The notes beneath the pieces are model-generated. The model had not been told where the DNA came from. It searched no databases and saw nothing but the letters and a program-made list of their open reading frames with translations. Of a stretch of 34,955 bases of DNA, positions 7,445-15,259 are shown piece by piece. The stretch's first letter is position 1. Each line of letters starts with the position of its first letter. Both the position numbers and the translations under genes were made by a program. Origin of the DNA: Thiobacillus denitrificans (GTDB taxonomy: Bacteria; Pseudomonadota; Gammaproteobacteria; Burkholderiales; Thiobacillaceae); the NCBI GenBank assembly GCA_002424845.1, contig DILD01000040.1:1-34955 (forward strand). Direction: 5' to 3'.

Positions 7445-8092
7445 ATGACCCAGCCCCAAGCCATCCAACTCGACGCCGCCCATTTCGATGCCAAGGCCCG
7501 CCAATGGGACGAGAACCCGGTATTCCGGGAACGCGGACTCAAAATCGCCGACGCCATCCGCGAGGCGGTGCCCTTGCATCAACAGATGCGCGCGCTCGAC
7601 TACGGCTGCGGCACCGGCCTGCTGTCTTTCCCGCTCAGGGACGAACTCGGCGCGATGCTGCTGGCGGACAGTTCGGGTGGCATGCTGGAGGTGGTGAAGG
7701 AGAAAATCGCCGCGCAAGGTGTGAGCAACATGACGACGCTGCAGCTGGACCTGCTGATCGACCCGCCGCCGCAGCGTTTCGACCTGATCGTCACCTCGAT
7801 GACGCTGCATCACGTGCCCGACACCGACCAGATCCTGCGCGTTTTCCACGACCTGCTGCAGCCCGGCGGCTATCTGTGCATCGCCGATCTGGATCAGGAA
7901 GACGGCTCGTTCCACGGGATTGAAGTCGACGTGCACCACGGCTTCGACCGCGCGGATTTGAGCCGGCGCGCTGCGCTGGCGGGGTTTGCCGATATCCGGT
8001 TCCAGACCGTGTTCAGCATTGCCAAAGAACAGGCCGCGGGGCCGCGCGATTACCCGGTTTTCCTGATGACGGCCCGGCGCACCCGCCCGTAA
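7445..8092 (+). CDS. Class I SAM-dependent methyltransferase
   Basis: 215 residues. The SAM-binding motif I is LDYGCGTGLL (51-60), followed by an acidic strand (LLADSSGGML), a post-motif FDLIVTSMTLHHV and the LLQPGGYLCIADLD strand, the classical Rossmann methyltransferase layout. The family includes UbiE/Tam-like small-molecule methyltransferases; the substrate cannot be read from sequence. The ATG at 7445 is chosen because the upstream TTG extension (7403) adds residues with no counterpart in the fold. The GST gene follows 98 nt later on the same strand, perhaps co-transcribed. Confidence 0.87.
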   Translation: MTQPQAIQLDAAHFDAKARQWDENPVFRERGLKIADAIREAVPLHQQMRALDYGCGTGLLSFPLRDELGAMLLADSSGGMLEVVKEKIAAQGVSNMTTLQLDLLIDPPPQRFDLIVTSMTLHHVPDTDQILRVFHDLLQPGGYLCIADLDQEDGSFHGIEVDVHHGFDRADLSRRAALAGFADIRFQTVFSIAKEQAAGPRDYPVFLMTARRTRP

Positions 8093-8190
8093 GCGGCGCC
8101 CTTCGGAAGGCCCGGAACGATATGGCCGACCCGCCATGCAACAGACGATGCATGGCGCTATTGCCGCGATTCAGCACTCAGGACACAGTC

Positions 8191-8982
8191 ATGACCCAAC
8201 CGACCGTTTATCACATCCCCGTCTGCCCGTTCTGCCAACGCCTGGAAATCCTGCTGGCGCTGAAAGGCCGGCAAGACGAGGTCAAATTTCAGGCGATCGA
8301 TATCACCCGGCCGCGCTCCGAAGCGCTGCTGGCCAAGACGCATGGCACCACGGCGCTGCCGGTTCTGGAAACGTCCGACGGACACATCATCAAGGAAAGC
8401 CTGGTGATCCTGCAGTATCTGGAGGATGTTTTTCCACAGCCGCCGGTAGCCCAGCGCGACCCTTACCGGCGCGCGGTGGAAAACATGCTGACGCGGATGG
8501 ATGGCGAGTTTTTCAGCCAGGGGTATGCGTGGGTGATGAACCAGGACCCGCAGCGCCGGGCTGCCCTGAGGGACAGCATGCTGAAACAGTATGCGCAGCT
8601 GAACGATTTTCTGCAGCAACACGCACCGGGCGGTCCGTTTCTGTTCGAGGCATTCGGCTGGGCGGAGACGGTTTTCACCCCCTTCTTCCAGCGCTTCTGG
8701 TTTCTGGAGTATTACGAAAACTTCGAGCTGCCCGACGAGCCGCGCTTTGCGCGCGTGCGCGCATGGATCGCCGCCTGCCTCGCGCACCCAGCGGCGCAGC
8801 AGGTGACGAAGGAAGAAATCGTGAAGGTCTATTACGACTATGCAAAAGGCGCGGGCAACGGCTCATTGCTTCCGGGTCGGGGCAAATCGAGCATGGCGTT
8901 CGAGCCCGACTGGAGAACCCGTCCGTGGCCGCCGAGGAACAAGTACGAACACAGCGCGACCGATGCGGAGTTGGGGTTGTGA
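8191..8982 (+). CDS. Glutathione S-transferase family protein
   Basis: 263 residues. N-terminal thioredoxin-like domain (about 5-85) with a glutaredoxin-type CPFC at 12-15, the cis-proline loop ALPVLE and the glutathione-contacting KESLVILQYLED. The C-terminal helical domain spans about 90-230, then a tail (SLLPGRGKSSMAFEPDW) longer than in most GSTs. CPFC suggests an omega/beta-like or glutathionyl-reductase type acting through cysteine rather than Tyr/Ser. Likely role: glutathione-dependent thiol transfer or detoxification in the cytoplasm. The start is set by the thioredoxin fold, since upstream codons in frame do not fit. Confidence 0.85.
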   Translation: MTQPTVYHIPVCPFCQRLEILLALKGRQDEVKFQAIDITRPRSEALLAKTHGTTALPVLETSDGHIIKESLVILQYLEDVFPQPPVAQRDPYRRAVENMLTRMDGEFFSQGYAWVMNQDPQRRAALRDSMLKQYAQLNDFLQQHAPGGPFLFEAFGWAETVFTPFFQRFWFLEYYENFELPDEPRFARVRAWIAACLAHPAAQQVTKEEIVKVYYDYAKGAGNGSLLPGRGKSSMAFEPDWRTRPWPPRNKYEHSATDAELGL

Positions 8983-9053
8983 TGCGTCTGGCTGGTCAGG
9001 CACACTGACCGCAGCGTGCCTGCTCCGAGTCCCCTTTACCCCGCCCGGATGGA

Positions 9054-9197
9054 TCAGCCCAGGTGGTGGGCGGTTTTCGCCGCGGCCATGCCTGCGCCCG
9101 CATGGCCGAGGCTATAGGGCACGCTGACGAAAGCCACGGTAAAAACCAGCAGCAGCGTACCAAGAATGGTGGTTGCGAGTTTTTGTACGAAGTCCAT
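9054..9197 (-). CDS. 47-residue membrane protein
   Basis: The minus strand from ATG at 9197 gives a 47-residue protein: a short polar N terminus, one hydrophobic helix (about residues 7-29, LATTILGTLLLVFTVAFVSV) and a small Gly/Ala/His tail (GHAGAGMAAAKTAHHLG), ending at TGA 9054-9056. An AGGAG site lies 7 nt before the ATG, which is strong support for such a short frame. It lies 165 nt downstream of the globin-LOV-GGDEF-EAL gene on the same strand and may be co-transcribed with it or have its own promoter. Function unknown. Confidence 0.72.
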   Translation of the reverse strand: MDFVQKLATTILGTLLLVFTVAFVSVPYSLGHAGAGMAAAKTAHHLG

Positions 9198-9362
9198 TGC
9201 GATTCTCCTGAGATTCGACGCCGATGCGTCCATGGCAGGCAGAATAGCGATGGCAGATTAAATGCAGCTTAAGCCCTGAAAAAGCCGCCTCTTCTCGATA
9301 TGCCCGCCCGGACCTTCCTGTCTTGTACCTGAATGCGGAGAGATAGCGAGACTTCCAGATCG

Positions 9363-12300
9363 TCACGGATGATGGCCAAGAAAAGCCACAAACTCGTCGG
9401 CCGGTAAGGGCCGGCTATAAAGATAGCCTTGGACGATGTCGCACTTCAGGTTCCGTAGATATTCCATCTGATCGGTCTTCTCGACACCCTCTGCCACCAC
9501 TTTAAGCCCCAGCGTGTGAGCCAGGGCAATGATGGCGGAAGCGATCGAGGCACTCCCCTGGTCGCCATCGATATCAGCCACGAAAGATCGATCAATTTTG
9601 AGTGTATTCAAGGGGAAGCGCTTGAGGTAACCCAAGCTGGAATAGCCCGTTCCGAAATCATCTACCGACAGGCTGAATCCCATCCTGCTCAGTTCGCCCA
9701 GCAGAATGGCGGCTTCATCCGGGCTGCGCATCAGGCAGCTCTCGGTGATTTCCAGTTCGACAAGGCTCGGCGGCAAGCCATAGTCGAACAGGGCGGTCGC
9801 AATCATCTCGACGATATTGTGCTGTTGAAACTGACGCGGCGACAGATTGACCGAGACGACCATATTGGTCAGCCCTGCCTCGATCCAGGTGCGCTGCTGG
9901 GCGCATACCTGGCGTATTACCCACTCTCCGATGGGGACAATCAATCCCGACTCTTCCGCCATGGGAATGAAGTCGGCTGGTGAAACCAAACCATGCTGGG
10001 GATGATGCCAACGCAATAACGCCTCCGCAGCCACAACCCGACCGCTCTCCACCTCTATCTGGGGCTGATAATGAAGTCTCAGTTCGTCGCCCTTGATGGC
10101 GTTGCGCAGGTCGTTCTCCAGAAGCAGACGCCCTACCGCATTGGCGTTCATTTCCCGGGAATAAAAACGGAATTCATTGCGTCCCGCCTCCTTGGCCCGA
10201 TACATGGCCGTATCGGCATTTTTCAGCAAACTGGATGCATCTTTGCCGTCAGCGGGGTAAATGCTGATTCCAATACTGGCGGTCACCGAGAGTGCATGCC
10301 CCTCCACCAGAACAGGCGCCTGCAGAGCTGTCAGTAGATTGGGCAGCACCTGTGTAATATCGGATTCCCGCGAGATTTCCGTCAGGATTACGACGAACTC
10401 ATCGCCCCCCACCCGTGCCACCGTGTCCGCCTTGCGTATCGTACCTTGCAGACGCTGCGCCAGCGTACGGATCAGAATATCGCCCGCGGCATGACCCAGG
10501 CTGTCGTTGATATTCTTGAAACGATCCAGATCCAGAAACAGGATTCCCACCTTCCGTTTCATGCGCTCGGCGCGGCCAATAGCCTGCTCGATACGATCCT
10601 GCAACAGGCTGCGGTTGGGCAGACTCGTAAGCGCATCGTGGGTAGCCATGTGCATCAGGTCTTCTTCAGCACGTTTCTTCTCGCTGATGTCGTTCTGCAC
10701 CCCGACGAAATGAGTAACCGTGCCGTTATCGGCCCGAACCGGCGCCACAAACAACTCGTTCCAGAAAGGCCTGCCATCCTTGCGGTAATTCCGCAGCACG
10801 ACGCGAGCCTCCTGCCTGTCCTCAATGGCCTTTTGCAAGATCAATGTGCCAGCCTGATCGCGATCGTCTCCATGCAAAAAACGGCAATTCCTGCCCAGGG
10901 TTTCCGCAGCGCTATATCCGGTGATGCGCTCGAACGCCTCATTGACATAAACAACGGGATTATCCGGTTGTAGGCAATCCGTGATGATGATGCCATTGGC
11001 ACTCGACTCAAGTGCGCGTTGCGCCAAAAGGAGTGATGTCTCGGTACGTTTACGGACCGAAATATCCTCCACCACGGAGATGAAATATTTGGGCTGTCCA
11101 TCCTGCGTACGCACCAGGGATTCCGTATGATCGACCCAGAGCACGCTGCCGTCCTTGCACAGACAACGCTTTTCAAGGGAGTAGTTTTCGATCAAACCAT
11201 CAATCAGCTGGCGCTGAAATTCCAGGTTCTGCTCCAGATCGTCCGGATGGGTGATGTCCTGAAACCGGATATGGAGTAATTCTTCATGGGTGTATCCCGC
11301 GATTTCGCACAACTTGCTGTTGACACGCAGCCAGTGTCCGTCCAGCGCCAGATGCGCAATCCCCACGGCAGCTTGCTGAAACGTGGCACGGAAACGCTCC
11401 TCGCTTTCCCGCATGGATTCCTCGGCCAGCATGCGCGCGCTGACATCGCGTGACACCGCGACCAGCATGGGACGCCCCATGGAACGAAACCCCCGTAACG
11501 CAACCTCCACGGGGAACGCACTGCCATTCTTGTGCCTGCACAGCGCGGACATACGCCCGGACTTCGACGGCGAAGCCAGAATCGCATCCAGATGCTGCGT
11601 CAGGGCTTCTTCGGAATAATCGGGCGTGATGGCAGACGGCCCCATTTCAAGTAACTCCTGGCGCGAATACCCCAGCCGCGTACACGCCGACTCGTTCATG
11701 TCGACGAAACGCATGCTGGCCCGATCGATCAAATATATCGCGTCTTCCGTGGCATCAAGCGCTGTCCGAAAGCGCTCCAGATGCTGTGCCGCGCGAATGC
11801 TCTCGGTCTCGTCCTGCATCTGGATAATCAGGGCAGGTTTCTCGTCGATCGAAGTGGCCGACATCGTCAGCTTGAGGATGCGCCCGTCCAGCTCGGGCAG
11901 CGGGCCGAGCTCCAGGGATCGCGCACCCTCCCGGGCTGCCATCACCTCCCGGGCAGTGGACTCAAGCTCCCAGCCTGCAAACAATTGATCCAGCTGCCGG
12001 CCTGTGACCGGGGCCGAATCTTCCAGACCCAATATGGCGCGTGCGGCCAAATTAAGCGTACGCAGGTGCAACTGCTCGTCCAGCACCAGCAGACCGCTCG
12101 GAACAGTGGCGATCACCTGGTCCGCGTAATGCTTCAATTCCTGCAGCGCCTTCATGTCGGACTGGAAATAACTGTCCAGTGCGAGTCCCATATCGAACAG
12201 CACGACCTTCAGCAAAGAGTCGTAGGTGTCCAGAAAGCGCTTGGCATCTCCCCCGCACTGCTCCCAGGCCAGGGGCATCAGCCCGGACAGGTATTTGCGG

Positions 12301-12674
12301 TAAGCGCCGATGTACCACTTGGGATCGAGGCCGATGCGATGATGCACCTGGCCGACCAGCAAACGATTGGCCACATAGTCGTCGCCATAATCGCCCTCGG
12401 TCAGGCGGCTGAAATAGGCGCTTTGAGAACGCCGCAGCTGATCGATCGTTTGCTCGTCCGGCAACAGATGGCGCAGCGGCTCGAAGTTGAGCAAATGGGC
12501 GTAGAAGGAGTCGGCGAAGCCGTAGCCCAACGGCTCCAGTGCATTGTGCAGGTCACGCAGACGCGCCGTGTCCGCCTGCGTAAATTCGAGAAAATGCTTG
12601 CGTTCCTCGATGTCGCGCGCATCGTGAAGCTGCCCGGCACCCGTGGCCGAAACGGATGGTCCGGCATACTTCAT
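9363..12674 (-). CDS. Globin-coupled, LOV-containing GGDEF-EAL protein
   Basis: 1103 residues, no membrane segment. Domain order: globin-coupled sensor (about 25-180, with VHHRIGLDPKWYIGAYRKYL; His111 or His112 is the likely proximal heme ligand), three PAS domains (about 185-290, 300-415, 425-545), a LOV domain (about 551-665), GGDEF (about 670-838) and EAL (about 848-1103). The LOV domain has GRNCRFLHG with Cys597, plus NYRKDG, FWNEL and GVQND, the flavin-contacting residues of true photoreceptors. GGDEF (756-760) is intact with an RKAD inhibitory site at 747-750. EAL keeps EALLRW, SVDDFGTGYSSL and AEGVE. It could both make and degrade c-di-GMP under heme-ligand and light control; net activity cannot be read here. 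Confidence 0.93.
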   Translation of the reverse strand: MKYAGPSVSATGAGQLHDARDIEERKHFLEFTQADTARLRDLHNALEPLGYGFADSFYAHLLNFEPLRHLLPDEQTIDQLRRSQSAYFSRLTEGDYGDDYVANRLLVGQVHHRIGLDPKWYIGAYRKYLSGLMPLAWEQCGGDAKRFLDTYDSLLKVVLFDMGLALDSYFQSDMKALQELKHYADQVIATVPSGLLVLDEQLHLRTLNLAARAILGLEDSAPVTGRQLDQLFAGWELESTAREVMAAREGARSLELGPLPELDGRILKLTMSATSIDEKPALIIQMQDETESIRAAQHLERFRTALDATEDAIYLIDRASMRFVDMNESACTRLGYSRQELLEMGPSAITPDYSEEALTQHLDAILASPSKSGRMSALCRHKNGSAFPVEVALRGFRSMGRPMLVAVSRDVSARMLAEESMRESEERFRATFQQAAVGIAHLALDGHWLRVNSKLCEIAGYTHEELLHIRFQDITHPDDLEQNLEFQRQLIDGLIENYSLEKRCLCKDGSVLWVDHTESLVRTQDGQPKYFISVVEDISVRKRTETSLLLAQRALESSANGIIITDCLQPDNPVVYVNEAFERITGYSAAETLGRNCRFLHGDDRDQAGTLILQKAIEDRQEARVVLRNYRKDGRPFWNELFVAPVRADNGTVTHFVGVQNDISEKKRAEEDLMHMATHDALTSLPNRSLLQDRIEQAIGRAERMKRKVGILFLDLDRFKNINDSLGHAAGDILIRTLAQRLQGTIRKADTVARVGGDEFVVILTEISRESDITQVLPNLLTALQAPVLVEGHALSVTASIGISIYPADGKDASSLLKNADTAMYRAKEAGRNEFRFYSREMNANAVGRLLLENDLRNAIKGDELRLHYQPQIEVESGRVVAAEALLRWHHPQHGLVSPADFIPMAEESGLIVPIGEWVIRQVCAQQRTWIEAGLTNMVVSVNLSPRQFQQHNIVEMIATALFDYGLPPSLVELEITESCLMRSPDEAAILLGELSRMGFSLSVDDFGTGYSSLGYLKRFPLNTLKIDRSFVADIDGDQGSASIASAIIALAHTLGLKVVAEGVEKTDQMEYLRNLKCDIVQGYLYSRPLPADEFVAFLGHHP

Positions 12675-13006
12675 GCCGCGCCCCCGATTGCAGGCTTGAC
12701 ATACTGCGCACCGGCCCGAGGCGAACCACTCCCGTGCCCCTCCCTCAGGCGGCCGGTCGAGACGTGTCGTGTAATCGTGGCCGCAAGGCCCTTTTTTTCG
12801 TGCAAAACACCCATTGAACGCTCCGGCTCGGCAAGAGATCGTTCCAACGGGGTTTGGGTTGGAATGTTTCTGTTAATTACAACTGACATTCTTGATATTT
12901 TTTCAGCGTTGTCCAGCACTATTTGAAGTCCACGCCGATTGCCTGGCATGCGCGACGTCTTCCATGAAGGGGGTACCCTCGCAGTTGCGCCGCATGGAAT
13001 CCTGCA
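12675..13006. other. Intergenic region with duplicated upstream element
   Basis: About 330 bases between the Cache-GGDEF stop and the globin-LOV gene start, both on the minus strand. It contains copy A of an imperfect repeat (12829-12914) shared with the upstream region of the eight-PAS kinase. A minus-strand 92-codon frame (12671-12949) ends in an ATGA overlap with the globin-LOV start, but it lacks a ribosome site and any recognisable protein, so it is not called. Confidence 0.5.
12829..12914 (+). repeat. Duplicated upstream element, copy A
   Basis: About 85 bases similar to 15164-15244. The core GTTCCAACGGGGTTTGGGTT plus GGA matches copy B at 22 of 23 bases and contains the inverted repeat TTCCAAC/GTTGGAA. 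Similarity continues with gaps through an AT-rich part to GCGTTGTCC. Its role is unknown: an operator, a small RNA-like element or a recombination trace. Confidence 0.65.
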
Positions 13007-15019
13007 TCAAAGGGAAACACCGTTGCGCCCAGCCAGCTTCGCCCGATAAAGCGCCGCATCGGCCGACTTGATCAGGGTTTCCAGCGTATCCCCCTTGTTC
13101 ATTCTGGCCACTCCGAGCGAGATCGTGATCGAAGGCAGGCGCGCACCGTCCGTGTCCAGAATGGGTGCGTTTTCCACCGCGACACGAAGCCGCTCGGCCA
13201 CCGCGACTGCCTGTCCCAGGTTCGCATCGGGGAGCAGGATGGCGAACTCCTCGCCGCCGTAACGGGCTGCGAGTTCGTTCGGGCGAATACGCTCGGACAG
13301 GGTCTTGCCCAGGGCGCGGAGCGCGCAATCGCCTCCCGCATGACCATGCGTATCGTTGTAACGCTTGAAATGATCGACATCCAGCATGATCAGGATGGCA
13401 CCAAGCCCCTCTTTCGAGCGACGCGCAATCTGGCGCGTGAAGGTTTCCTCCATCCAGCGGCGATTATGCAGCCCGGTCAGTGCGTCCACGCTGGCGTCTT
13501 GCTGGAATTTCCGCTGCAACTGGAGGCTCTGGGCCAGTTTCTTCTCTGCCTGCTTGCGTGCGGTAATGTCGCGCACCAGGCCGACAAACAAAGGGCGGCC
13601 ATCAATCAGCGCTTCGTTCACGGCGATATCCATGGAAAAGATGCTGCCATCCTTGCGCCGGCCGAGCACCTCACGCCCGATGCCGATAATCTTGCGCTTG
13701 CCGCCGGCACGATATCGCTGCATGTGGTTGTCATGTTCGACGCGATCCGGTTCAGTCATCAGCATGCTGATGTTGCGGCCCTGCACTTCATCGATCCGAT
13801 ATCCGAATATCTTCTGGAAAGCCGGATTGACCAGTTCGATCTGTCCCCGCTCATCCGCCATGACAATGCCATCCACCACGGTGTCAAAAATCGCCTGCAA
13901 CTCCGCTTGCGTCTTTTGCAAATCCGCCTGCTGGGCGATGAGACAGGAGTCGGTCTTCTTCAACAAGCCCAACAGGAAAACCATCAACAGGGCCAGAACG
14001 GCCGCCGATACCGTGGCGGCCACCACGACGATTTTCCGGAAGGCGGCTTGCTGAGCGGAGATGTCCAGCATGATCAGCAAATGACCCACCGCCCGTCCGG
14101 AAGCGTCTTTGATGGGCGCGGCGGCGGCCCGCCAGGATCGTCCACCCGCGCTTTCCTCCAGATTCAATTGCGCCGAATCGTGTTCAGCCAGATATTGATT
14201 CAGCATCCCGGTGGGCATTGGCCACAGGGATGCGTAGGTCAGCACATCATCGGGGAAGTCATTCCAGCCGAATTCACGGCCGACCAGCTTCATGCCGGTT
14301 TCCCAGGCTTCCCGACTCAACACCTCCTTGTGAATGGCTACCGCCACCTCGACCCCGTCAGGTCGATGAAGACCGGCCAGAATGTCCTCGATCTCCTTGC
14401 CCAGCTCAACATATCCGATCAGTTCTCCCTGGGAAAAGACGGGTTGCACCACTCGCAGCGTAAGCAAGCCAAACGATCCAAGCTCAAGCCCGCCGGCTGT
14501 CTTGCCCGTCCGCTCCGCCTGGAGGGTGGTATAGCGATCAATTCTTCCCCCCTGTTTATCGGGGAACTGAACACGCAGGACATTGTGGCGATCCTTGTCC
14601 TGAAAATAGAAATGGGAAATGCCGTATTTGAGGCGCAGCTCCTCCAGCAAGTCGCGATTGTCCGCCAGCAAGCGGTCGCGGTTGCGGCTGCGAAGTGCCT
14701 CATGCAAGGCCGGATTGCTGGTAATGCGCTCAAGCAGCGTACTCATCACCGCCAACTGCTGGGTCTGCGCAACCTCCATTTGATTGGGGATGTCGGCAAT
14801 ACGCTGAGCAACGGTGTCGCGCAAACGCAGTTCCTGCTGATACCACAGGATGGCGGAAACCATGACCGCCAGTACGACCAGCACGCTTGCCAAAGGCCAC
14901 ATCAGCCGGCCGAGAATGAGGTTCTCGGATAATGGGGCCTTGCCGTCCGGCTTGCGCTGGAACACCGCCCCGAAAAAAGTGCCCGACATCAATTTTTTGA
15001 TTCTGGTCGACGCGCTCAT
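13007..15019 (-). CDS. Membrane double-Cache, PAS, GGDEF diguanylate cyclase
   Basis: 670 residues. TM1 at about 41-59, a large periplasmic sensor at about 60-328, TM2 at about 330-352, PAS at about 372-490 and GGDEF at about 500-670. The periplasmic part resembles the double-Cache (dCache_3-like) fold: HFYFQDKDRHNVLRVQFPDK, then GGLELGSFGLLTLRVVQPVF. The PAS has GRNISMLM, RRKDGSIFSMDIAVNE and FVGLVRDIT. The active-site motif is GGEEF (588-592), an active variant, but the upstream inhibitory RxxD is not conserved (RPNE), so product inhibition at that site is not expected. Small-molecule binding outside the cell would drive c-di-GMP synthesis inside. Same strand as the globin-LOV gene, but 332 nt upstream, so it is not tightly coupled. 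Confidence 0.9.
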   Translation of the reverse strand: MSASTRIKKLMSGTFFGAVFQRKPDGKAPLSENLILGRLMWPLASVLVVLAVMVSAILWYQQELRLRDTVAQRIADIPNQMEVAQTQQLAVMSTLLERITSNPALHEALRSRNRDRLLADNRDLLEELRLKYGISHFYFQDKDRHNVLRVQFPDKQGGRIDRYTTLQAERTGKTAGGLELGSFGLLTLRVVQPVFSQGELIGYVELGKEIEDILAGLHRPDGVEVAVAIHKEVLSREAWETGMKLVGREFGWNDFPDDVLTYASLWPMPTGMLNQYLAEHDSAQLNLEESAGGRSWRAAAAPIKDASGRAVGHLLIMLDISAQQAAFRKIVVVAATVSAAVLALLMVFLLGLLKKTDSCLIAQQADLQKTQAELQAIFDTVVDGIVMADERGQIELVNPAFQKIFGYRIDEVQGRNISMLMTEPDRVEHDNHMQRYRAGGKRKIIGIGREVLGRRKDGSIFSMDIAVNEALIDGRPLFVGLVRDITARKQAEKKLAQSLQLQRKFQQDASVDALTGLHNRRWMEETFTRQIARRSKEGLGAILIMLDVDHFKRYNDTHGHAGGDCALRALGKTLSERIRPNELAARYGGEEFAILLPDANLGQAVAVAERLRVAVENAPILDTDGARLPSITISLGVARMNKGDTLETLIKSADAALYRAKLAGRNGVSL

Positions 15020-15163
15020 GCCGCACCTGCGTCGTCATGCCGACAGGGGTGTAAACGTGTGCCGAGCGGGATGGAAAAAACCGGTTGCAACTGGATGGCA
15101 CAGGCTACAGTGCCACCCTTCCCGTGTGAAAAATAAATTGAAACGCCCATGGACTTCCCTTTA

Positions 15164-15244
15164 CGGCAAGAAAAGTTCCAACGGGGTCTGGGTTGGAGTG
15201 ATATTTAACTGGTATTCATTCTACAATTTTATTGTCCGCTGTCC
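15164..15244 (+). repeat. Duplicated upstream element, copy B
   Basis: Counterpart of 12829-12914: CGGCAAG, then GTTCCAACGGGGTCTGGGTT, then an AT-rich stretch with a TACAAT that could serve as a -10 box (15222-15227), and CGCTGTCC. It ends 15 nt before the start of the receiver-PAS kinase gene, so here it forms the promoter or leader of that gene. Confidence 0.65.
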
Positions 15245-15259
15245 CACCCTGAGAACGCC

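Noticed and set aside
12671..12949. A 92-codon minus-strand frame ending in an ATGA overlap with the globin-LOV start
   Set aside because: The overlap looks like coupling, but the frame has no ribosome site, crosses the duplicated repeat element and shows no recognisable protein features.
15094..15113. Possible sigma-54 promoter (TGGCAC) upstream of the kinase
   Set aside because: The TTGC element at the correct spacing is absent; the sequence is part of a small inverted repeat TGGCAC/GTGCCA.
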